Assembly: GCA_020638595.1 (NCBI GenBank)
Contig: JACKIG010000044.1
Coordinates: 1-24,798 of the forward strand
Source of the DNA: Rhodospirillaceae bacterium
Lineage (GTDB): Bacteria > Pseudomonadota > Alphaproteobacteria > DSM-16000 > Inquilinaceae
Reading direction: 5' to 3'
Length of the DNA: 24,798 nucleotides
A program made the position numbers and the translations under genes. Numbering within the stretch: the stretch's first letter is position 1; each line of letters begins with the position of its first letter. Shown here in pieces: positions 7,174-13,083 of the stretch. The notes under the pieces are model-generated. The model was not told the origin of the DNA. It searched no databases and saw only the letters and a program-made list of their open reading frames with translations.

Positions 7174-7821
7174 TCAGCCGATGTCGACATGGGCCAGGAA
7201 CATCGTGGAGAAGATCTCCTGCCCCGACAGTTCGCGCCGCTGTCCGCCGATCGCCGGGTCGCGCACCACCAGACCCCGCAGTTCCTGGTTGCCGTTGCGG
7301 TCCTGCGCCCAGTTCAGTGCCGTCAGCACCATGGCATGGCCGATCGTGCCGATGATCAGCGGCTTTTCCTGCGCCATGTAGCGCCCGGCCAGGATCGGGT
7401 CGATCGGCAGCGCGGCGCCGTAGCCGGTGAAGGGCTTGCCACGCTCGTCCGTCCACGGCCGGTTGACGGCCGACAGGATCTGCAGCGGGTTGGCCGGCAT
7501 GTCGATGATGCGGCCGAAGGTTTCCTGCACCACCCGTTCCTGGCGGACCGGGCGGTTGTAATAGCCGAAGATCATCGAGATGCAGGCAGCCCAGCACCAC
7601 TGGCTCTGGAACTGCGGCAGGGCCGCCTGGCCCGCGATCTGGCTGGGGATGCCCGCCGTGCAGTACTGGATCCCCTGCCAGTCGAAATCGGAACATTGCT
7701 GGGCCGCACGCGCACTGCCGGCGGCGGGCAGGCATGCGGCGATCGCGGCGGTACCGGCCAGTCCGAGCAGGTGCCGGCGGCTGAGTCCGATCCCGTCAGG
7801 CTGCATCGGATTGCCGGTCAT
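7174..7821 (-). CDS. Tat-exported papain-like cysteine protease (AvrRpt2/C39-like)
   Basis: A 215-aa protein with an exported, papain-like fold. The start at 7821 gives a Tat signal (SRRHLLG, residues 14-20) and hydrophobic core; GGGGGGA precedes the ATG. Within the signal, IAAC (27-30) could be a lipobox, so it may be a Tat lipoprotein. Alternatively it is cut after ARA. The protease signature SQWCWAACISMIF (73-85) gives catalytic Cys76, His162 lies in GHAMVL and Asp188 in VVRDPA, forming a plausible Cys-His-Asp triad. This pattern fits the papain-like cysteine protease family that includes AvrRpt2-type effectors and housekeeping relatives. It acts outside the cytoplasm. The substrate is unknown. 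The region upstream (7822-8013) holds no supported gene. Confidence 0.8.
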   Translation of the reverse strand: MTGNPMQPDGIGLSRRHLLGLAGTAAIAACLPAAGSARAAQQCSDFDWQGIQYCTAGIPSQIAGQAALPQFQSQWCWAACISMIFGYYNRPVRQERVVQETFGRIIDMPANPLQILSAVNRPWTDERGKPFTGYGAALPIDPILAGRYMAQEKPLIIGTIGHAMVLTALNWAQDRNGNQELRGLVVRDPAIGGQRRELSGQEIFSTMFLAHVDIG

Positions 7822-8013
7822 TTCGAAGTCCCCCCGTCGAGCGTCGACCCATGCGCCGATGATCCCCGGCCTTCGGCGACCCGGCAGTGATCGCCGCCAC
7901 AGCCGGGGCAGGAACCGATGGTCCCAGCCCCCATGATTGACGGATCGTTGCGGTGACTTCGGGGCGCGCCTGCGGCGATGGCGGGGCGAAGTGGGGGCGG
8001 GGCCGGGGTGCCT

Positions 8014-8088
8014 GAGAGTCTCCAACCGTTTATGAGAGCGCAGGAGTCCGACATCAGGCCGAGCCGGCCTGATGTCATCCTGCCTCTA
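8014..8088 (+). repeat. Palindromic intergenic repeat, copy B
   Basis: The core is a perfect 12-bp inverted repeat, GACATCAGGCCG (8050-8061) and CGGCCTGATGTC (8065-8076), separated by AGC. Weaker outer arms flank it (GAGAGCGCAGGA and TCCTGCCTCTA), and a GTCTCCAACC head starts near 8017, as in copy C. The CTA at its right edge (8086-8088) is the stop codon (TAG) of the minus-strand M1-like gene. Confidence 0.8.
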
Positions 8089-9492
8089 CGGCTGGACCGG
8101 CTGCACCGCCGTCGACAGCCAGTCGGCCTGCCACTGGTCCAGCTGGGATCCCGACAGTTCCTCGGCCACGGCAATGAAGCTCTGCACCGACGCGACGTCG
8201 TTGCCGAAGCGTTCGGCGAAGGCTTGCAGCACCCGGAAGAACGGGCCGTCGCCCAGGCTGCGGCGCAAGGCGTCGGCGGCCAGCGCCCCGCGCTGTCCGG
8301 TCGTGCGCTCGAACAGCATGGCCGGCCGGTCGGCCTCCGCCGGCTGGGTGTCGTCGTGGTGGCGGACGGTCTCGGCCCAATCCTGCAACAGCGCCTCTGC
8401 GGCCGCCGGGCCTTGCTGCGATTCGACCCACAGCACCTCGGCATAGGTCGCAAGGCCTTCCTGCAGCCACAGATCGGCCCAGGATTCCGGCGACACCGCG
8501 TTGCCCCACCACTGCCGGGCGATCGCATGGGCAAGCACGGCATCGTCGTCCATCGTCGCCGGACTGAAAGTCGGCGCGATCTGGGCGTCCAAGGCGCCGG
8601 CGAGGTCGGAGTTCACGACCAGCACCGTCGTTTCCTCAAACGGATACGGCCCGAAGCGGGTGGCCAGGTCCGAGATCATGTCGCCCAGCACCTGCAACCG
8701 GTCCTCGGCGCCGTCGGGCAGGGCCTCGTCCACCCAGATCCGCAGCAGGGAGTCGCCGGGGCCGGTGAGTTCCGTCGCGCGCATGTGTCCGAAGGCCACG
8801 AACGCCGCCGCCGGGCGGATCTGGTCGGCCGTCTCGTAGGTGAAGATCCGGCTGCCGTTGCGCGCCTCGACCTCGCCCGGGGTGCCGGACGCTACGGCCG
8901 TGTAGCCTTCCGGAACGGTCAGCCGGAACGCGAACACCGCCCGGTCCGAAGGATGTCCGTTCACCGGCAGCCACGCCCGCGCGGCGTCGGGCATCGATGC
9001 GGAAATGGCGCCGTCGGGCAGGGTCAGCCAGCCGATCTCGCCCAGCACCGGATGCGTCAGCGTCGCCGGGACCCCGCGATAGACGACCCGGACTTCCACC
9101 GCCTCACCGATCCGCAGGTTCCCGCCGGCCGGGACGTTCACCTTCAGTTCGCGGTCCTCGCGCGTCCACTCGGCCGGGTGGCCGGCGACGGTGACGGCCG
9201 CGATCTCCGGTCCGGAATAGTCCAGGTTGAAGGCGGACAGCGGTTCCGTCACGGTCATGTGGATGGCGATATCGCCGTCGACGGTGCCGGTCGCCGGCGC
9301 CCAGGTCAGGGCCACGTCGTAGCGATCGACCGCATAGCCACCGTTGCCGGCCAGCGGATAGATGGCGTCGCCGACCCCGGGCGACCCGCGCAACGGCGCC
9401 CCTTGCGCGAAGGCGGCCACCGGCACCGCCACGAGCGCCGAAAGCACTTGCAGGACGAATGCCACCTGCCTGACGACGGCCGCAACCGACAT
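8086..9492 (-). CDS. Secreted M1-peptidase-like protein with a degenerate zinc site (pseudopeptidase)
   Basis: A 468-aa protein that aligns with the M1 (gluzincin) aminopeptidase fold. The start at 9492 has GGGGGAGG 9 nt upstream and gives a signal peptide ending AFAQG; an ATG at 9531 is a less favoured alternative. After a beta-rich N-terminal domain (40-240) comes the catalytic-like domain. The block HAIARQWWGNAVSPESWADL stands where active enzymes have HExxH followed by QWWGN. The Glu is Ala323 and the second zinc His is Arg326, although the third ligand Glu345 in WLQEGLATY is kept. The GAMEN substrate motif is also replaced (GALDA, 299-303). It is therefore very probably catalytically dead. 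It acts outside the cytoplasm, perhaps as a binding or scaffold protein. Its TAG stop lies in repeat copy B. Confidence 0.85.
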   Translation of the reverse strand: MSVAAVVRQVAFVLQVLSALVAVPVAAFAQGAPLRGSPGVGDAIYPLAGNGGYAVDRYDVALTWAPATGTVDGDIAIHMTVTEPLSAFNLDYSGPEIAAVTVAGHPAEWTREDRELKVNVPAGGNLRIGEAVEVRVVYRGVPATLTHPVLGEIGWLTLPDGAISASMPDAARAWLPVNGHPSDRAVFAFRLTVPEGYTAVASGTPGEVEARNGSRIFTYETADQIRPAAAFVAFGHMRATELTGPGDSLLRIWVDEALPDGAEDRLQVLGDMISDLATRFGPYPFEETTVLVVNSDLAGALDAQIAPTFSPATMDDDAVLAHAIARQWWGNAVSPESWADLWLQEGLATYAEVLWVESQQGPAAAEALLQDWAETVRHHDDTQPAEADRPAMLFERTTGQRGALAADALRRSLGDGPFFRVLQAFAERFGNDVASVQSFIAVAEELSGSQLDQWQADWLSTAVQPVQP

Positions 9493-9637
9493 CCCGAAAC
9501 GCCTCCCCCTTGCCTTGCGCGCCCTTGTCATGCCCCGGCCCGGCCGCTGCCGTCGCCGTGGCAGTCTACGCATCCAGCAGATACAGAGGGGACAAATCTG
9601 GCCCATACTAAGGCGCCGGATGGGGGAGGTTCTGCCC

Positions 9638-10006
9638 ATGCCCGCCGACAGGCGCCCGATGCGGCTGGCGTCGCGCCAGGTCTTCAATGCCAACGCCGTC
9701 GCGCGCCGGCCGTTCGCCGGCCGCATCGTCGGCCGCTATCGGCGGCTTGGCCCCAATCCGTGGGACGACTATGCCTACGAGCCCTATGACGGGGATCGCG
9801 TGACCGTTCTGCCCGGGCTGAAATTGCAGGTGGAAAGGACCGGCGCCCTGTTCCGTATGCGCCATCGCGGCCAGGTGGTCGTACTGTCGTGGGAAGGGGC
9901 CGAAACCGGGGGACGGGCCGGCTTCCTGGCGAAGTGCGTGCGGTCCTTCGCCAACAAGCCGGCGCTGGGGGCCGCGGCGGCCATCGCGTCGAAGCTGCAC
10001 GGGTAG
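9638..10006 (+). CDS. Unrecognised 122-aa protein upstream of dgoK
   Basis: A 122-aa protein of unknown family. The ATG at 9638 is chosen because GGGGGAGG (9622-9629) lies 8 nt upstream; in-frame starts further 5' would run through the promoter region and into antisense of the M1-like gene. It is basic at the N-terminus (MPADRRPMRLASRQVF), has a central DDYAYEPYDGDRVTVLPG stretch and a RMRHRGQVVVLSWEG segment, and ends in an Ala-rich helix. It has no signal peptide or membrane segment. It ends 15 nt before dgoK and is probably translated from the same mRNA. No function is assigned. Confidence 0.65.
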   Translation: MPADRRPMRLASRQVFNANAVARRPFAGRIVGRYRRLGPNPWDDYAYEPYDGDRVTVLPGLKLQVERTGALFRMRHRGQVVVLSWEGAETGGRAGFLAKCVRSFANKPALGAAAAIASKLHG

Positions 10007-10021
10007 GGACGACGCAGGGAG

Positions 10022-10972
10022 ATGCCGATGACCGACGCCACCAGCCTGATCGCCGCCGACTGGGGCACGACCTCGCTCAGGGCCTATCGAATCGCCGGCG
10101 ACGGATCGGTGGCCGGGTCCGTGTCGCTGCCGCTGGGTATCCTGAAGGTCCCGGACGGGGATTTCGACGCCGTCTACGGCCAGGTCTTCGGGCCGTGGCT
10201 GGACAGGGCGGACCCCGTCCCGGTGATCGCCGCGGGGATGATCGGCAGCCGCCAGGGCTGGCTGGAGGTGCCGTACCTGTCCGCCCCCTCCGGCGTTGCG
10301 GAGTTTGCGGCCGGCCTGGGCCGGGTCCGTACGGCTGCCGGCGGGGCCATGGCGATCGTCCCGGGCATCAGCGTGACCGGCGATGACGGTGTGCCGGACG
10401 TCCTGCGCGGGGAGGAGACGCAGGTGATCGGCGCCCATCTGCTGGGCCGGGCCGCCAGCGGCCTGGTGGTCGTGCCCGGCACCCACAGCAAGTGGATCCT
10501 GGCGGAAGACGGGCGGATCACCTGGTTCGCCACCTTCATGACCGGCGAGGTGTTCGCCCTGTTGTGCCAGCACAGCATTCTCGGCCGCCTGATGCGGGGC
10601 GACGGCGAGGACGCGGAGGCCTTCCGCCGTGGACTGGCGCATGGCCGGTCCGACGATCCGCGCAGTGCGGGGCTGCTGCACCGGCTGTTCAGTGCCCGCA
10701 CGTTGGGCCTGTTCGACCGCATTCCCGGCGAAGCCCTGCGCAGCTATCTGTCCGGGCTTCTGATCGGGGCCGAGATCGCCGAGGCGACGACGGCGCTGTC
10801 CGCCTGGCTGGACGGGATCCCGTCATCGCTGACGATCATCGGCGGCGCCGCGCTGACAGAAGCCTATGGCACGGCCCTGGCGGGCTGCGGCTTTTCGGTG
10901 GACGAGGTGGGGGAAGAGGCGATGGTCGGCGGCCTGGTTGCCATCGCGAAGGCCGCGGGCCTGATGGGGTAG
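10022..10972 (+). CDS. dgoK: 2-dehydro-3-deoxygalactonokinase
   Basis: A 316-aa sugar kinase of the DgoK family. It phosphorylates 2-keto-3-deoxy-galactonate with ATP in the De Ley-Doudoroff pathway of galactose/galactonate catabolism, in the cytosol. Family motifs are plain: the phosphate-binding ADWGTTSLRAY (about 12-22), AAGMIGSRQGW (about 70-80), LRGEETQ, PGTHSKWIL and FMTGEVFALLCQHSIL. The C-terminal half carries GGAALTEAY, typical of the ASKHA-fold glycine turn. Length is normal. The usual partner dgoA (KDPGal aldolase) and a galactonate dehydratase are not adjacent; the only operon partner seen is the unrecognised 122-aa gene just upstream. It converges with the OsmC-like gene across 59 nt that hold short GC-rich inverted repeats. 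Confidence 0.93.
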   Translation: MPMTDATSLIAADWGTTSLRAYRIAGDGSVAGSVSLPLGILKVPDGDFDAVYGQVFGPWLDRADPVPVIAAGMIGSRQGWLEVPYLSAPSGVAEFAAGLGRVRTAAGGAMAIVPGISVTGDDGVPDVLRGEETQVIGAHLLGRAASGLVVVPGTHSKWILAEDGRITWFATFMTGEVFALLCQHSILGRLMRGDGEDAEAFRRGLAHGRSDDPRSAGLLHRLFSARTLGLFDRIPGEALRSYLSGLLIGAEIAEATTALSAWLDGIPSSLTIIGGAALTEAYGTALAGCGFSVDEVGEEAMVGGLVAIAKAAGLMG

Positions 10973-11031
10973 GCGATCGGTCGGGGGCCGGCATGCACCT
11001 GCCCGCCCCCGGCCGTCACCTGCATGCAACT

Positions 11032-11604
11032 CTAGCGTTCGACCACCAGCGTGGCGTCGATGCGGACCGGGCTGGCGAGGTTGAAGTAGTTCGGCGACGT
11101 CTTCTTCACCGTCTCGTGGATCTCGCGGAACTGCTCGGGCGTGCCGTTGCCCTTGATCCGGACGGTATAGCCGAGCGCGTCGTAGCCGGGCTTGACCGCG
11201 GGGTCGAGGCCCAGGAACCCGCGCAGGTCAAGCTCGCCCTGGGTTTCGATCTCCAGCTTCGACAGCGTGATGCCGTGCATCGCCGCCCCGGCCACATAGC
11301 CGACCATCACGCAGGCGTTCACCGCAGCCATCAGCAGTTCCTGCGGGTTGGGCGCGGTGTTCGTGCCCAGCAGCTCCGCCGGCTCGTCGGCGGCGATGGT
11401 GAAACGGCGCGGGATCACCTGGCCGCCGAGGGTGTAGCTGTCGACCGTGGCCTCGCTGCGGGTCTGGCCCTTCCAGGCGGACGCGACGCGGAACCGCACC
11501 AATCCCCTGGCGGGGTCGGCCTGTACCTGGCGGACGACCTCCGCCAGCGCGTCCAGGTCGAGGCCGTTGATGCGGGTGTCCTGGGCTTCGGCTGCCATGG
11601 TCAT
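11032..11604 (-). CDS. OsmC family protein
   Basis: A 190-aa OsmC-like protein. OsmC/Ohr proteins are cytosolic thiol peroxidases that reduce organic hydroperoxides. The ATG at 11604 has AAGGAG 9 nt upstream. Family features are FTIAADEPAELLGTNTAPNPQELLMAAVNACVMVG-type residues (about 69-102), with the N-terminal peroxidatic Cys98. The position near the end that carries the second Cys in classical OsmC/Ohr reads ASPV instead, so the protein contains a single Cys. It therefore belongs to an OsmC-like subgroup whose reaction may differ. It is the last gene of the DUF1127-diiron-OsmC operon, 46 nt after the diiron gene. The setting suggests a stress or detoxification role. Confidence 0.88.
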   Translation of the reverse strand: MTMAAEAQDTRINGLDLDALAEVVRQVQADPARGLVRFRVASAWKGQTRSEATVDSYTLGGQVIPRRFTIAADEPAELLGTNTAPNPQELLMAAVNACVMVGYVAGAAMHGITLSKLEIETQGELDLRGFLGLDPAVKPGYDALGYTVRIKGNGTPEQFREIHETVKKTSPNYFNLASPVRIDATLVVER

Positions 11605-11650
11605 GATCTCTCTCCTTGTCGGCTGTGTCGGTCTTCTCGGGACCTGGGGG

Positions 11651-12562
11651 TCAGCAGAAGGCGCGGGCCAGCTGCTCGATGGGTGCGCGCGCGGCGGGCG
11701 ACAGGCTTTCCAGCGTTGCCAGGAAGTTGGCATGGGTCATGCCGGACCCGATGAAGGTCCAGCGCTGGGCGGCGTGCTGCACGTCCAGGAACCGGTCGCG
11801 CTCGGACGCGGTGAAGCGGCGGCCCGTCGTGCGCGTCAGCGCCTCCAGGTCCAGCTCCGCCTGCCGGCGGACGCCGCCATCCAGGAATTTGCCGATCTCG
11901 ACATACTCCTCGACGGCCCTGGCGATGTCGTCGGCCGGCAACGCTTCGGCGATCGACCCGATCATCAGCGTGTCGAGCTTGGCGTGCTGCGCCTCCTCCA
12001 TCCAGTGGTGGCGCAGCAGGCTCTTGAACTGCGGGTCCAGGTCGCGGTCGTCGTGCACGCTGTCCAGATAGTGGCGCTGGGTCATCCACTCGATGTGCAG
12101 GATGGTCAGGGCGACCGCGAGCCGGGAATGGGACAAGACGGCCTCGGCGATCGCCTCAGGGGGGCCGATCACCTCGCAGTGGTTGCCGAATCCGTCCTCG
12201 AACTCCCGGCGGAAGCACTTGAACAGGTGGATATGCTTGGCTTCCTCCCCGGCGAATTCCAGGAAGGCGCGCACGGCATAGTCGTCTTCGTTCAGCCGCT
12301 CGCGTGCATGGTCCATCACGAAGGGCAGGATGAATTCCTCCACCAGCCCGAACATGTAGAGATAGCCGTGCCCGCGGATCTGGTTCAGCGTCAGCTGCTC
12401 GGTGGCGGACAGGAAGGCCAGCGGTTCGACCCGTGCCAGCGTCTCCGGCAGGAAGGGCTTGTCGAAGTCCAGCGTCTTGTCGCCGCCGATCAGGTCTTCG
12501 ACCCGCCAGCTGATCTTCTCCGACGCCGCCAGGGCGTCCTGGTAGGTGAACTGGGGCTGCAT
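11651..12562 (-). CDS. Ferritin-like diiron protein (AurF-type oxygenase-like)
   Basis: A 303-aa helical protein with a complete diiron four-helix-bundle ligand pattern. The ligands are Glu76 (LVEEF), Glu107 and His110 (GEEAKH), Glu158 (HIEWM) and Glu190 and His193 (MEEAQH). The spacings of 31 and 32 residues within each half are what carboxylate-bridged diiron enzymes of the ferritin superfamily show. Extra His residues (His186, His164) lie near the site and recall AurF-type N-oxygenases. Such enzymes activate O2; the substrate here is unknown. The ATG at 12562 has AAGGAG 9 nt upstream. It is probably cytosolic, as no signal peptide is seen. It lies 41 nt after the DUF1127 gene and 46 nt before the OsmC-like gene. 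The diiron fold is well supported; the precise family is less sure. Confidence 0.78.
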   Translation of the reverse strand: MQPQFTYQDALAASEKISWRVEDLIGGDKTLDFDKPFLPETLARVEPLAFLSATEQLTLNQIRGHGYLYMFGLVEEFILPFVMDHARERLNEDDYAVRAFLEFAGEEAKHIHLFKCFRREFEDGFGNHCEVIGPPEAIAEAVLSHSRLAVALTILHIEWMTQRHYLDSVHDDRDLDPQFKSLLRHHWMEEAQHAKLDTLMIGSIAEALPADDIARAVEEYVEIGKFLDGGVRRQAELDLEALTRTTGRRFTASERDRFLDVQHAAQRWTFIGSGMTHANFLATLESLSPAARAPIEQLARAFC

Positions 12563-12603
12563 GGCTTGGTGCTCCTTGCCGTTGGTTGGCGGGGGCCGGC
12601 CGT

Positions 12604-12861
12604 TCAGTAGGGGAAGCTGCGGCGTGCGCGGTCGTGGTCGACGCCGTTCACCGCCGACACGATCTGGGAGCGGTGGAGGCCGACATCCCTCAGGCAGTGG
12701 TCCGGAAGGGACGACAGGTGGGCGATGGCCCGCCGGCGCTGGTAATGCCGGGCCAGCCACCGGACCGTGGCACCCGCCGCGTCCAGCAGCAGCGACAGGA
12801 TGTCCCGGCGCGGCGCCGCGGCGAAGCCGGGGCGGGCCGGCAGCAAGGATGAAGCGTTCAT
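12604..12861 (-). CDS. DUF1127 domain protein (YjiS-like)
   Basis: An 85-aa protein with a C-terminal DUF1127 segment (about 40-70: RRRAIAHLSSLPDHCLRDVGL), the short basic helical motif common in Alphaproteobacteria. Short DUF1127 proteins are reported as stress-induced and, in some species, as RNA-related or phosphate/carbon-metabolism modulators. This one has an N-terminal extension with no recognised domain. AGGAGG lies 9 nt before the ATG at 12861. It is the first gene of the operon with the diiron and OsmC-like genes and is divergent from the BTAD-hydrolase regulator gene. The chain ends with RSFPY after a DHDRAR stretch. Confidence 0.85.
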   Translation of the reverse strand: MNASSLLPARPGFAAAPRRDILSLLLDAAGATVRWLARHYQRRRAIAHLSSLPDHCLRDVGLHRSQIVSAVNGVDHDRARRSFPY

Positions 12862-12877
12862 GTGTCGATGCCTCCTG

Positions 12878-12896
12878 ACGGGATCGGTCGTCCCGT
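12878..12896 (-). promoter_or_regulatory. Hairpin directly upstream of the DUF1127 ribosome binding site
   Basis: A 6-bp inverted repeat, ACGGGA and TCCCGT with a 7-nt loop, ends two bases before the AGGAGG Shine-Dalgarno sequence (12871-12876) of the DUF1127 gene. In the mRNA it would stack next to the ribosome binding site. It could alternatively be a DNA operator palindrome. The structure is seen; the role is inferred. Confidence 0.35.
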
Positions 12897-12944
12897 TGCG
12901 GACGCGACCATGTGTCAGGAGCGTTGGGAACGCCGTGGTAGAAA

Positions 12945-12992
12945 GCGTGGAAACTGGGTGCGTTTCGTTTGTACGGGCGTGGAAATGGGGTG
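12945..12992 (+). promoter_or_regulatory. Direct repeat pair in the divergent promoter region, candidate regulator operator
   Basis: GCGTGGAAACTGGGTG (12945-12960) and GCGTGGAAATGGGGTG (12977-12992) match at 14 of 16 bases and start 32 bp apart, about three helical turns. A partial third copy, CGTGG, lies at 12934. SARP/BTAD-type regulators bind direct repeats spaced by whole helical turns. These sit between the BTAD regulator gene and the divergent DUF1127 operon, so they are plausible operator sites. Confidence 0.45.
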
Positions 12993-13083
12993 AGAATCGC
13001 CGCCACGGGCGCCCGGGCGACGGTGAAGGCATGGCGGGCCATGCGCCGTTTCCGGCGGACGGCTGCCCGCGGAGGCGGTGTCG

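Noticed and set aside
7822..8025. In-frame N-terminal extension of the cysteine protease
   Set aside because: Basic, low-complexity sequence; the Tat signal begins at 7821 behind a purine-rich SD, so the longer start is unlikely.
7978..9789. 603-codon plus-strand ORF antisense to the M1-like gene
   Set aside because: Arg/Gly/His-rich with no family motif; it mirrors the high GC third-position bias of the real minus-strand gene, which has a signal peptide, SD and conserved M1 blocks.
10986..11027. Inverted repeats GGCCGG/CCGGCC and GCATGCA/TGCATGC between dgoK and the OsmC-like gene as an intrinsic terminator
   Set aside because: Loops are long, the arms compete, and no T-run follows on either strand.
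11605..11733. N-terminal extension of the OsmC-like protein
   Set aside because: It would overlap the end of the diiron gene, and AAGGAG positions the start at 11604.
10492..11754. 420-codon plus-strand ORF spanning dgoK and antisense to the OsmC-like gene
   Set aside because: Crosses two well-supported genes in other frames and shows no family similarity.
12927..12949. GGAAC at 12927 as an EcfG-type (general stress sigma) -35 element
   Set aside because: The required GTT-type -10 is not found at 16-17 nt; only an imperfect GTG at shorter spacing.
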